A stretch of 17,690 nucleotides of DNA from an archaeon (GCA_016550425.1 JABXGS010000012.1:1-17690), one strand, 5' to 3'. Positions 6,821 through 13,812 are shown, counted from the stretch's first letter. Notes: generated by a model not told the origin, from the sequence alone. Numbers and translations are program-made.

Positions 6821-7933
6821 ATGAGCTGTGATTGGACCGGGATACGGTGTTTTCGATTTGGGATTGTTGTGGTGTTAGTTGTGGGGTTGCTGGTGCCTAT
6901 CGTAGGATATTCAGTAAACGAGACCGGGACAGGACAGGTCGTGTCGGGAATCCTACAGGGTGCGGATTGGCAGGTGGGGGATTCGTGTACGATTTTCACC
7001 GTAACAATTGGGGATACGGTGTTCTATGGGAATAATGAGGACTATTTGTTAGAAGGGACTTATCTATGGCTGGTCCCAGTGCAAGAAATTACTACGCCGT
7101 ATGATACGTTCACGATCCATGGGTTCGTGGGGGTGGGCTTTAATTACCATAACCATTCTGGCGATGGAGTGCAGGGTGCGATGAATGATCAGGGGCTCTG
7201 TGTTGATGCCAACGGGCTTCCCCCGTTATCGATGAATCCGCATCCGGAACGGGATGCGTTTTACCCGAATATCCTTCAAGCGGTGATGTTTGAATGCGGG
7301 ACGGTGAGTGAGGTTATCACCTGGTTCCAAACTCATAATTGTGGCATGGTGTGGGCGTGTCAGCTTCACTTCGCGGATGCCACCGGGGATGCGGTTGTGG
7401 TCAGTGTGTACGATGGGGAGTTCAACTTCACTCGAATCAACGGTGCGCCCTTCCTGGTGTCCACGAATTTCAACCTCGCGAACCACTCCAATGGTGGCTA
7501 CCCGTGTACTCGGTATAACACTGCGACGCTCATGCTTTCGTCCATTACCTCCGAGGAGGACCTCACTGTGGAAGCGTGTCGTGATGTGCTCGACGCGGTT
7601 CATAGTGAAGGCACTTACGGTACCAAGTATAGCAACATCTTCGATCCGGTGAATCGGCAGGTGTACCTCTACCAGAATCACAACTTTGATGAACTGGTCA
7701 CACTCGACCTTGATTTGGAACTCGCGCAAGTTCATCCAGGCGGCATTGGCGTCATTCAGGAAGACCTTGGTTATTACCGAGAAGTCCGTCTCTCAAGCCT
7801 CTTCACATCCCCGATTATCCCACCGATCTTGGTCCTCGGAATAGGCGGAGCGACTATCGTTAGTGGCGTAGTTATTGCTCTTGTCGTCTGGCGCATTAGA
7901 AAACCACCATCGCAAGGGCCAGATCCTAAGTAA
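6821..7933 (+). CDS. Membrane-anchored Ntn-type amide hydrolase (choloylglycine hydrolase/acyltransferase-like)
   Basis: A protein of 370 residues (375 if started at GTG 6806). An N-terminal hydrophobic segment (about residues 13-30) looks like a signal peptide. A catalytic-type Cys follows in DSCTIFTVTIGD (Cys56 from ATG 6821), then YGNNEDY and GAMNDQGLCVDANGLP. These match the order in the penicillin V acylase/choloylglycine hydrolase and C45 acyltransferase families (Cys nucleophile, G-x-N-x-D, M-N-x-x-G-L). The C-terminus has a TM helix (IIPPILVLGIGGATIVSGVV) and a basic tail RIRKPP, so the enzyme domain probably faces outside. Substrate unknown. Ntn enzymes need the Cys at the mature N-terminus, so cleavage before it is expected. 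E-element copy 6 begins inside its stop codon. Confidence 0.75.
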   Translation: MSCDWTGIRCFRFGIVVVLVVGLLVPIVGYSVNETGTGQVVSGILQGADWQVGDSCTIFTVTIGDTVFYGNNEDYLLEGTYLWLVPVQEITTPYDTFTIHGFVGVGFNYHNHSGDGVQGAMNDQGLCVDANGLPPLSMNPHPERDAFYPNILQAVMFECGTVSEVITWFQTHNCGMVWACQLHFADATGDAVVVSVYDGEFNFTRINGAPFLVSTNFNLANHSNGGYPCTRYNTATLMLSSITSEEDLTVEACRDVLDAVHSEGTYGTKYSNIFDPVNRQVYLYQNHNFDELVTLDLDLELAQVHPGGIGVIQEDLGYYREVRLSSLFTSPIIPPILVLGIGGATIVSGVVIALVVWRIRKPPSQGPDPK

Positions 7934-8050
7934 TCATGTTCTTTTGGGGTATCCCCGTGGGGATGCCTTAGGAGACTATACAGTACGGGGGCGGGTGTAT
8001 GTTGATGGAAACACAGGTGTTGCACCAGGCTGAGGTGGACGACCATTTTC
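7932..8050 (+). repeat. E-element copy 6 (full length, chimeric)
   Basis: Box AATCATGTTC (7932-7941) overlaps the TAA stop of the Ntn-hydrolase gene. The hairpin GGTATCCC/GGGATGCC (7948-7955 with 7960-7967) follows, similar to copy 1. The cap is altered to ATG-GAAACA-CAG (8005-8016). The end is GGTGGACGACCA (8034-8045) with TTTTC. From 8016 to 8045 it is identical to copy 4, but its 5' half lacks the complement of CCAGGCT, so the middle stem is broken. It looks like a recombinant of two copies. Confidence 0.85.
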
Positions 8051-8290
8051 TATTGTGAGTGTTTAATTGCAGATTTGAATATTCTGTAATTATTGTGCGC
8101 GGCTTTGATTTCGGGGAGAGAGTTTAAATTCAGACCATATCTTGTGTACTGATATTGGTCAACTCTAGGGGATTGCGGTCTTGTTTCGAACTAAACCGGG
8201 ATTTGCGTTGCCGTGTCTAGGCTGTCATTCTTTACACAAATCTATGGTTGACCGAGTATTAGAGAGAAGAATGAACATTTTAGGAATGAA
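8051..8290 (+). other. Intergenic leader of the transglutaminase-like gene
   Basis: 240 nt without a gene. A weak TATA-like TTTAAATT lies at about 8123-8130. GGTCAAC (8157-8163) and GTTGACC (8247-8253) are complementary but 83 nt apart, so a long leader fold is possible. AGGA lies 4-8 nt before ATG 8291. No further E-element copy is present. Confidence 0.3.
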
Positions 8291-9457
8291 ATGGTTATGA
8301 ATCAGAAGATTCTTACAATTGCGTTAGTTGTGTTGACGGTAGTTGCTGTTGGTGGTGTTGCTGGTGCGGGTATTATCTATGTGGGTAATCTGACGTTAGA
8401 AGCGCAGTTCCAAAGCCTAGCGAGTGATTATGCAACGTTACTTGATGAGTATAATGCTCTGGTGGCAAATTATTCAATTCTCACTGGTGAATATTCAGCG
8501 TTAGATGACGCATATAATACCCTATATTCGGATTATGCAAGTTTACTTTCGGCATATAATGATCTGTCTGTGATTTACGACAATCTAAATACACGCTATT
8601 ATGAGTTATGTGCATGGATTCGGGGACAGACGTTACCGAATCAAGTAGCAGTCTGGATGGAAGCCGTTAGGCGTGTTTATCTACCGGATTACCTTTCTGG
8701 CTACTCTGATAAGGAATATTGGAAACAATTCGCAAAGTTTACTCGAGATGTGGTTCTTCATGCCTCTGGACAGGTGGATTTGTTTAGTGATGTATCTTCA
8801 GCGATTTCTGGTGCCCTAAGCTATGGAACAAACACGATGTATCTGGCAGATAGAGCAATGGCGATATTGTCAATGAATGACGGAGCCTATTTTGCCAAAT
8901 TTCCTGAATACTGGGGGTGGGGAATTGGGAGTGAGGTCTGGGGAATTGAAACAATTGTTGCAGATTGTTATGGCAATATTGACTACGAATATGACGATGA
9001 CATAACTACGAGTCAGGAGTATTTTGCCTGGGATTATATCAAACACCCAGTTGAAACAGCATTTCGAACATATGGAGATTGTGAAGACCAAGCAATCCTT
9101 TGCGCCTCGTATCTCGAAAACTGCTATTTTGTGAATGCAACCGGGAATTATCCCTATGAGACGGCGGTTGCTATCATCCATGACCCCGCCCATCCCACCT
9201 ATGGTGCATTGTATCATGGCGTATTGCTAGTGCATGTCGAAGATACAACTGACTTCTGGAGTCGCCACCCAACCACATCATTATGGCGATTTGGTTCATC
9301 AGACCCATACTATCCAGACTATACCTGGTGTTGGTGTGATCCGACGTGGGATACTCCATTTGGTGTTGAACCTGCATGGCTTCCTCCTTATGGAGGATCA
9401 ATATCCTTCAGCGTTGTTTCAATTGCATTCTGTGAACAAGGTGGAACTGTCTTGTAA
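8291..9457 (+). CDS. Surface transglutaminase-like cysteine protease with coiled-coil stalk
   Basis: A 388-residue protein. A signal/anchor helix (residues 6-30) is followed by a coiled-coil-like stalk (about 36-108) built from repeats such as YNALVANYSILTGEYSAL. A transglutaminase-like domain follows: Cys264 in YGDCEDQAIL is the likely nucleophile, and His309 (LYHG) or His315 (LLVHVED) the likely catalytic His. G-D-C-E-D is typical of this fold. Aromatic and Cys-containing C-terminal segments (DYTWCWCDPTW) may form a substrate lid. The protein is probably anchored in the membrane and acts outside on proteins or peptides; the substrate is unknown. ATG 8297 is an alternative start. A hairpin terminator (9466-9506) follows, then decayed E-element copy 7. 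Confidence 0.75.
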   Translation: MVMNQKILTIALVVLTVVAVGGVAGAGIIYVGNLTLEAQFQSLASDYATLLDEYNALVANYSILTGEYSALDDAYNTLYSDYASLLSAYNDLSVIYDNLNTRYYELCAWIRGQTLPNQVAVWMEAVRRVYLPDYLSGYSDKEYWKQFAKFTRDVVLHASGQVDLFSDVSSAISGALSYGTNTMYLADRAMAILSMNDGAYFAKFPEYWGWGIGSEVWGIETIVADCYGNIDYEYDDDITTSQEYFAWDYIKHPVETAFRTYGDCEDQAILCASYLENCYFVNATGNYPYETAVAIIHDPAHPTYGALYHGVLLVHVEDTTDFWSRHPTTSLWRFGSSDPYYPDYTWCWCDPTWDTPFGVEPAWLPPYGGSISFSVVSIAFCEQGGTVL

Positions 9458-9465
9458 AATTTAGT

Positions 9466-9506
9466 TGCACTTGATCGAAGGAGCAAGTGCACATTTTTTC
9501 TTTTTT
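9466..9506 (+). terminator. Hairpin terminator of the transglutaminase-like gene
   Basis: TGCACTTG (9466-9473) pairs perfectly with CAAGTGCA (9484-9491), followed by T6-C-T6 (9494-9506). It is a strong terminator-like structure just after the stop, separate from the E-element remnant about 30 nt downstream. Confidence 0.75.
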
Positions 9507-9519
9507 ATAGCTAAAATAA

Positions 9520-9595
9520 GCACCGTGTGTTGATTTTCATATTGAAATATGTATGTGGGTTCCTTGGCGGGAGCGGACGACCACTTTTTCTTTTT
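9520..9595 (+). repeat. E-element copy 7 (decayed)
   Basis: Only the 3' module is clear: GCGGACGACCAC (9573-9584), then T5-C-T5. The cap is not recognisable. It lies in the convergent gap before the minus-strand methyltransferase stop at 9599, still in the same orientation as all other copies. Confidence 0.65.
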
Positions 9596-9598
9596 CCA

Positions 9599-10246
9599 TC
9601 AATATCTTTGGTGGACATAGATTTTCACGTGCCAAAGCATGGTGTTTTGCTGGAGGTGTTGTTTGAAGCCGAGGCTGTGCAGCAGAGTATCAATGGCGTC
9701 GACTGGATGGATGAAGGTGCGAAAGGAGTGTCGACGCATCCAGAGACTGAAATTTTCCAATCCGATGGAAAGTCTGCTTAGCAAATTGGTCTGTGGAATG
9801 ACGAGGCCATAGTGGGTGCGTGCCAGTGAGGCGGATTGCTTAACGAGGGTTTGCCAATCGTCGTAGCAGCAGATGACTTTGTCGAGGGTGACAATATCGG
9901 TGGGAGAGATGGTGGTGACCAAGTCGATGAAGTCACCGTGATGATGGCTTATGCGATCTGCATGGCCTTGTCGTTCGCCTTCTTCTTGTGTAGCTGAAAT
10001 ATAGGCCATAGAGGCTTCGACATTTATGCTGTGCTGTAAACCTGATTTAAGTAATTCGTGTTGAATCACACCGATGCCGCCACCAATATCAAGTAAAGTT
10101 TTCCCTTTCACGCCTAGGGTTTTTAATGCGTTAACCAGAAGGCGCGTGGTGGGTGTCATGCCTTTCTCTCGATATTGTTTGAGTTCGGTCTCCGCGACGG
10201 TCCGATCGAAGGTGGTTTCAAGGACTTGCCGTTGACAACAGCCCAT
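9599..10246 (-). CDS. SAM-dependent methyltransferase, BchM/Mg-protoporphyrin-like class I
   Basis: A 215-residue class I methyltransferase. Motif I is LLDIGGGIGV (51-60), Glu77 in INVEAS is at the position that binds the ribose of SAM, HGDF (103-106) is the third binding loop, and VTLDKVICCYDDW (119-131) is the motif IV region. The N-terminal MGCCQ and this overall layout are typical of the Mg-protoporphyrin O-methyltransferase-like branch, whose prokaryotic members mostly have unknown substrates. It is probably cytosolic. GGGGTG (10255-10260) sits 8 nt before the ATG. It is divergent from the 7-TM gene and shares an 80-nt promoter region with it. No chlorophyll genes are nearby, so a role in that pathway should not be assumed. 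Confidence 0.8.
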   Translation of the reverse strand: MGCCQRQVLETTFDRTVAETELKQYREKGMTPTTRLLVNALKTLGVKGKTLLDIGGGIGVIQHELLKSGLQHSINVEASMAYISATQEEGERQGHADRISHHHGDFIDLVTTISPTDIVTLDKVICCYDDWQTLVKQSASLARTHYGLVIPQTNLLSRLSIGLENFSLWMRRHSFRTFIHPVDAIDTLLHSLGFKQHLQQNTMLWHVKIYVHQRY

Positions 10247-10274
10247 GGTGTTTGCACCCCAAAACGCCTATCGT

Positions 10275-10285
10275 GTATATACTTC
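10275..10285 (-). promoter_or_regulatory. TATA box of the methyltransferase gene
   Basis: On the minus strand this reads roughly AAGTATATAC, about 30 nt before the ATG at 10246, giving a short leader. It is half of a divergent promoter pair. Confidence 0.5.
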
Positions 10286-10296
10286 TAATAGTAGTA

Positions 10297-10306
10297 ATTT
10301 AAGTAT
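10297..10306 (+). promoter_or_regulatory. TATA box of the 7-TM protein gene
   Basis: ATTTAAGTAT lies about 25 nt before GTG 10327, so the transcript is likely leaderless. This agrees with the lack of a ribosome site and supports the GTG start. Confidence 0.5.
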
Positions 10307-10326
10307 AAGTTTGGTCGCAAGCGGTT

Positions 10327-11061
10327 GTGGAGGCTGTTTTCTTGCAATTTGAACTGTTTGTGCACAGCTTAGGGCTACTGGGTTTAATTCCAGTGGTCCT
10401 GATGATTGTCCTCGCCTTGTGGGGCGTCTTGACCAGCTCTGGTAGACAAAGGACGCTCTTACTGTTGGGATTTCTCATCTTTCTCAGCGTTTTAATTGGC
10501 CAAGTGGTTGTTCAGTTGACTCGACTGGGAATTCTTCCCTATAGTGCTTGGTCGCTGTGGGGTCAGTATGTCGACTTGGGAATGATTGGGTTCTATATGT
10601 TACTAATTGTGATCTATGCGATTATCCTAGCTTTTCCTGCCTTTTTCAATGAACGCAAATGGATTATCATATTTCCTCTCATCGGATTTATCGTCTATGA
10701 GGCGCTCATGTACAGTGCCAACGCGATTTCTTTCATTCTGTATGGGAATGCATGGTTTGCGACAGGGCTAATTTTAGCCATTCTCTTCATGATCGTGATT
10801 CCACTGTATGCGACATTTCAGTATACTCGACAGGATCGAATCCGCGGCTCGCCTAATGTGCTCTGGATTTGGCTCTTTATGCTTGGGACTTTAATCTGGG
10901 CTATCGCAATCTCCCTGCTCTTCGGCGGGTGGCTGTTTATGCTGCCAGGCTACGACTCGTTCTTTAGCTCTCTAGGGTTGACGATGGTTAGCGCTCTAAC
11001 CATTGGCTGGTATCTAATTCTGATTGGCTTTTTCTTCCAACTAAGAGTCAAGAAATCATGA
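10327..11061 (+). CDS. 7-TM integral membrane protein, hypothetical
   Basis: 244 residues with about seven hydrophobic helices: near 12-36, 44-68, 82-106, 113-137, 142-166, 178-202 and 216-238. Loops are short and contain basic residues (SSGRQRT, FNERK, QYTRQDRIRG), and the tail is LRVKKS. No Lys in the last helix suggests a rhodopsin, and no enzyme motif is seen. The start GTG 10327 fits a leaderless transcript. It is divergent from the methyltransferase gene and followed by its own hairpin terminator (11120-11150) and a decayed E-element. It may be a sensor or transporter-like orphan, but nothing in the sequence decides this. Confidence 0.7.
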   Translation: MEAVFLQFELFVHSLGLLGLIPVVLMIVLALWGVLTSSGRQRTLLLLGFLIFLSVLIGQVVVQLTRLGILPYSAWSLWGQYVDLGMIGFYMLLIVIYAIILAFPAFFNERKWIIIFPLIGFIVYEALMYSANAISFILYGNAWFATGLILAILFMIVIPLYATFQYTRQDRIRGSPNVLWIWLFMLGTLIWAIAISLLFGGWLFMLPGYDSFFSSLGLTMVSALTIGWYLILIGFFFQLRVKKS

Positions 11062-11119
11062 ATGAGCAAAGAACGCGCGTAGTGTATCCTAAGAGCGCCC
11101 TTACCTCACATTGTTTTTT

Positions 11120-11150
11120 AAAGGGTGTCAAGTGCACCCTTTCTTTTTTT
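11120..11150 (+). terminator. Hairpin terminator of the 7-TM gene
   Basis: AAAGGGTG (11120-11127) pairs with CACCCTTT (11135-11142), followed by C and T7 (11144-11150). It is a strong terminator-like structure about 60 nt after the stop. Confidence 0.75.
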
Positions 11151-11228
11151 CGTAGAATCTGAATTCGTTGCAAAGATGAGGAATCTAAGTTGCATTACCG
11201 GCGACAAAGAGTACTGAATGAATGTTCT

Positions 11229-11283
11229 GAGAACACTGATGTGTTAGACAAGGTGTTGGGACAGACGGCCACTTTTTCTTTGA
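11229..11283 (+). repeat. E-element copy 8 (heavily decayed)
   Basis: The remnant AAGGTGTTGGGACAGACGGCC (partly 11250-11270) resembles the region from the cap's 3' side to the terminal hairpin, and ends ACTTTTTCTTT. It shares GACGGCC with remnant copy 12. The remaining intergenic sequence (11151-11384) holds no gene that I can support. Confidence 0.4.
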
Positions 11284-11387
11284 GAACGGTATCGGAGTGT
11301 TCTTTACCACTCACTGGTGGGGAATCATTGTCTGTAAAGGACAGGAAAATCTTTTTTGAAGAGCTCAATATGTGAGTAGGGTGGGTG

Positions 11388-11837
11388 ATGTTTTTGCGTA
11401 AAGTTGGTCTGCTGGATGTTAGTTGGGTGTTGTTGATTGTTGTGGCGCTTGGTTCGATGGCTTTTGGCGTTGTTTTTGCGGTTCTTGGATCACCGTCTTT
11501 CATCTTGGAGTATATTGGCATGGAGTGGTCGGCAATCGTGGCGTTTTCTCCTCTGCTAGCCAATGCGTTCGTGCTTGCACAGCGTCTACTAGGATTTGCG
11601 CACGTTGCCATTGCCTTTGCATCGCTTCTGGTCCTTCAACGGCACTATCGGGGAGATCAGCGCTGGGCGTTGTTGTTTCTCTTGATCATTATGATGCCTG
11701 TGTGGCCTCCTGCATGGTTCCTCATTCCCCCAGCAATCCCCCTTGCTTTTTGGGCAACGATTGCTCTGAGCGTCTTGTGGATTCTTGGATTAATCATTGG
11801 AGCTTACGTGACACTCAAGAAGCGCCAGCTGGATTAG
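11388..11837 (+). CDS. 4-TM membrane protein, hypothetical
   Basis: About 149 residues from ATG 11388 (GTG 11385 also possible; the G-rich GGGTGGGTG just upstream is unusually close). Four hydrophobic helices: near 13-34 (WVLLIVVALGSMAFGVVFAV), 62-84, 91-112 (WALLFLLIIMMPVWPPAWFL) and 118-142 (AFWATIALSVLWILGLIIGAYV). A QRHYRGDQR loop lies between the second and third, and the tail is basic (LKKRQLD). No family was recognised. The gene shows the window-wide composition shift clearly: G/T-rich at the start, C-rich at the end. It lies between E-element copies 8 and 9. Confidence 0.68.
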   Translation: MFLRKVGLLDVSWVLLIVVALGSMAFGVVFAVLGSPSFILEYIGMEWSAIVAFSPLLANAFVLAQRLLGFAHVAIAFASLLVLQRHYRGDQRWALLFLLIIMMPVWPPAWFLIPPAIPLAFWATIALSVLWILGLIIGAYVTLKKRQLD

Positions 11838-11891
11838 GACCCCCTTGTTGATTCATCTAATTGTCGTTTCACTTGGGATAGGTCACTGCTA

Positions 11892-11952
11892 GTGTCATGA
11901 CAAGAAATACGAGTGGTGTTCCAGGTGGGGTTGGACGACCATTTGCTTTTTA
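11892..11952 (+). repeat. E-element copy 9 (partly decayed)
   Basis: GTGTCATGAC, a weakened cap AAG-AAATA-CGAG, GTGGTGTT, then GGTTGGACGACCA (11929-11941) and TTTGCTTTTT. The hairpin TGG-ACGA-CCA is still intact. It starts about 55 nt after the 4-TM gene stop and ends 57 nt before the winged-helix gene start. Confidence 0.7.
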
Positions 11953-12008
11953 TTAAATTCTTGTTATTACTATTCTCAGGAAAGGGAAGTCTAAAGAGAA
12001 AAGCGAAA

Positions 12009-12308
12009 ATGAATGAAACCAAAAAGGCAGAAAATGCTACTGGTAAGAATGGTCCTCAACAGCCCTCCACGATTACTGGACGTATCTATGCAAAAGCATT
12101 GGAATTACTGGAACAGCACCCAGAGGGGATTCGGTTTACAGAACTGCGCTCAGCAATTGAAGAAGCATATCCCAGCTTCCATCCGAAAACGGTCAACGGA
12201 TGCGTTTGGAAGCTTATCCAGAAATTCCCGGATAAGGTGTACAAATCTTCTCGTGGGGTTTACCGTTTGTTGAAGTATAAATCCATTGATGTAGACACTC
12301 CTGGATAA
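12009..12308 (+). CDS. Winged-helix DNA-binding protein
   Basis: 99 residues from ATG 12009. The open frame extends upstream to 11913, but that part lies in E-element copy 9 and is not believed. A low-complexity N-terminus (MNETKKAENATGKNG) precedes a winged-helix fold: helix GRIYAKALELLEQHP, helix RFTELRSAIEEAYPSF, recognition helix HPKTVNGCVWKLIQKFP, and wing DKVYKSSRGVYRLLKY. A single domain with no effector region suggests a small transcription regulator or an adaptor. No strong ribosome site is seen. Neighbours are unrelated membrane and Kelch genes, so its target cannot be guessed. Confidence 0.72.
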   Translation: MNETKKAENATGKNGPQQPSTITGRIYAKALELLEQHPEGIRFTELRSAIEEAYPSFHPKTVNGCVWKLIQKFPDKVYKSSRGVYRLLKYKSIDVDTPG

Positions 12309-12345
12309 GAACCCAATAATTCCTGCAAGCGAGAGAAAGGACATG

Positions 12346-12408
12346 AATCGCACTCGGGAACAGGTTTGCTACATACAGTTTGCCTTGTGGACGGCCGGCT
12401 TCTTTTCT
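12346..12408 (+). repeat. E-element copy 12 (heavily decayed)
   Basis: CGCACTCGGGAACAGG (12349-12364) vaguely recalls the cap region. The 3' end TTGTGGACGGCCGGCTTCTTTT (12385-12406 in part) matches the terminal hairpin plus T-run with changes. It lies between the winged-helix gene and the convergent Kelch gene. Confidence 0.4.
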
Positions 12409-12502
12409 CTGTCTGATTAAGGGTGAAAGAAAAAGGGGGGGCGGAGGCGGTTGCCTCCAATGAGTGCAGTTTAGGTGCTTTTGGAGAATTTGGGTCTGTG
12501 GG

Positions 12503-13666
12503 TTATTGGCGTCGGCGCCAGAACCAGATGATGAGGATTATGATGATTACAATGACGATGATAGCGAAAATGACAATGAACCAGGGAAATGGGAGTAGGT
12601 CGAAGAGGTGGAGTGCCCAGGTGTCGTCATAGAGGGTGGGGTCGGGTGAGGGGCTGCGGCCGCTGAAGAGGATGCTGTGTTGGGTGTTGTGGTCGTAGGC
12701 CATGTAGGTGCGAACGCCGGGGGGTGGATGGGGAGTGGGGAAAAGTTGGGTCCAGGTGTTGGTGTTGTAGTTATAGGTCCAGGTTTGGTCGCTGACATCG
12801 GTTTCGTCAAAATTGTGACAGCCTCCAAAGAGGACGACCCGATCCAGATTACTGTCATAGGATAACGCATGGCTGGCGATGGGGGTGGGAAATGCGGTGC
12901 GTTGGGTCCAGGTGTTGCTTGTGTAATCGTAGGCCCAGACGTCGGAGAGAATGGTCCCAGTGGAGCTGATTCCGCCCACGAGGATGACTTTGTCCGATTC
13001 TTGATCGTAGACCATGCGGTGGTCAAACCGTGATGTTGGTGATGCAGCGGGGCTGCGAAGCGTCCAGCTGTTAGTATCGTAATCATATTCCCACGTGGCA
13101 GCAGATGCTATGGCTCCATCACGTAGCCCACCGAACAGGATTTGGCGTTCCGCTTGCACAACATAGACCATATCGGCCCAACATACACCTACTGGATGAG
13201 TGCTGGTGGTGCGATTGGTCCAAGTGTTCGCAGTATAGTCATAGGCCCAAGTTTGATGAAGCGTTTCGAGTGATGAGCCACCTCCACTAAGCTGCCCACC
13301 AAAGAAGATGAGCTGGCGTGAATCCCAGTCGTAGCTGAGACAATGCCCGCCAGTGGGGGGTGGTGCAGTGCTGGGATTGCGATCGATCCAGATGTTTTGA
13401 CTATAATCGTAGCCCCACGTGTCATTATAACGGTCAAAGTTTTCGTTGAACCCGCCATAGAGCATAACCAGTCCTGCGTTCAAATGATAGGTTAACGGAG
13501 AATGAATACGGGGCTCAGGAGCTGTTGTGGGTTCACGATTTTCCCAGATCCCGGAATCGATGGCCCTCACGGAACTCGGTGCGATGATCCAGACGCTTGA
13601 GATCATGAGAAAGGCGAACCCAAGGATAAACAGTCCTTTCCGTAAGTGATTTTTATGGTTCGAAAT
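12503..13666 (-). CDS. Secreted/membrane-anchored six-repeat Kelch protein
   Basis: The ATG at 13606 gives 367 residues, but the frame is open upstream. A perfect AGGAGG (13675-13680) sits 8 nt before an in-frame ATT at 13664-13666. Starting there adds SNHKNHLRKGLFILGFAFL and makes a textbook signal peptide ending near APSSVRA. The body holds six Kelch-type repeats, each with a YD...LFGG strand pair (LSYDWDSRQLIFFGG, MVYDQESDKVILVGG, LSYDSNLDRVVLFGG) and a W-x-YDY...TW half, which would make a six-blade beta-propeller. A C-terminal TM helix (PFPWFIVIFAIIVIVIIIIL) ends in WFWRRRQ, so the propeller faces outside. It is probably a binding protein; the ligand is unknown. The 3' coding end is strongly C/A-rich. 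Confidence 0.82.
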   Translation of the reverse strand: MSNHKNHLRKGLFILGFAFLMISSVWIIAPSSVRAIDSGIWENREPTTAPEPRIHSPLTYHLNAGLVMLYGGFNENFDRYNDTWGYDYSQNIWIDRNPSTAPPPTGGHCLSYDWDSRQLIFFGGQLSGGGSSLETLHQTWAYDYTANTWTNRTTSTHPVGVCWADMVYVVQAERQILFGGLRDGAIASAATWEYDYDTNSWTLRSPAASPTSRFDHRMVYDQESDKVILVGGISSTGTILSDVWAYDYTSNTWTQRTAFPTPIASHALSYDSNLDRVVLFGGCHNFDETDVSDQTWTYNYNTNTWTQLFPTPHPPPGVRTYMAYDHNTQHSILFSGRSPSPDPTLYDDTWALHLFDLLPFPWFIVIFAIIVIVIIIILIIWFWRRRQ

Positions 13667-13688
13667 TCTTCTGCCCTCCTATCGGATA

Positions 13689-13713
13689 GATTGTGTGTTA
13701 ATCTACCACAATC
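13689..13713 (-). promoter_or_regulatory. Inverted repeat in the leader of the Kelch gene
   Basis: GATTGTG (13689-13695) is the exact complement of CACAATC (13707-13713), about 10 nt upstream of the AGGAGG ribosome site. A minus-strand TATA box (AATATATATTAG, about 13738-13749) would start transcription close to it. It may be an operator or a leader hairpin. Confidence 0.4.
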
Positions 13714-13766
13714 TGAGAAAGAAGAAGCGCACCGTGGCTAATATATATTGTTCATACTGCTAAGGG

Positions 13767-13812
13767 ACAAGAAGTTTGGATGTATTTTGGCAAAAACACG
13801 GGTTTATTGACG
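13767..13812 (+). repeat. E-element copy 10 (partial remnant)
   Basis: TTTGGATGTATTTTGGC, then AAAAACACGGGT (13791-13802), resembles the cap half of an E-element. The terminal hairpin and T-run are absent. This is the only copy not downstream of a + strand gene; it sits between the divergent Kelch and HgcAB-fusion genes. The rest of this 300-nt gap (13813-13970) shows only a small inverted repeat CTAGG/CCTAG near 13936-13956. Confidence 0.4.

Noticed and set aside
7226..7735. 169-residue minus-strand ORF inside the Ntn-hydrolase gene
   Set aside because: It is fully antisense to a gene with recognisable catalytic motifs, and has no ribosome site.
250..8050. E-elements as integron attC sites
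   Set aside because: No GTTRRRY/RYYYAAC core pairs at the element ends and no tyrosine integrase gene in the window. Only the layout is similar.
250..8050. E-elements as CRISPR repeats
   Set aside because: Spacing is 0.6-3.4 kb with genes between copies, copies vary in sequence, and no Cas genes are seen.
8157..8253. GGTCAAC/GTTGACC pair as an operator
   Set aside because: The arms are 83 nt apart and only 7 bp long; likely chance, noted only as a possible leader fold.
9599..10246. Chlorophyll biosynthesis role for the BchM-like methyltransferase
   Set aside because: No other tetrapyrrole or photosynthesis gene is nearby, and this branch includes many prokaryotic enzymes of unknown substrate.
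11913..12008. Longer N-terminus (131 residues) for the winged-helix protein
   Set aside because: The extension translates E-element copy 9, so ATG 12009 is preferred.
12547..13086. 179-residue minus-strand ORF rich in Pro, Thr and Ser
   Set aside because: It is a frame-shifted reading of the Kelch gene's C/A-rich 3' half; the Kelch repeats decide the true frame.
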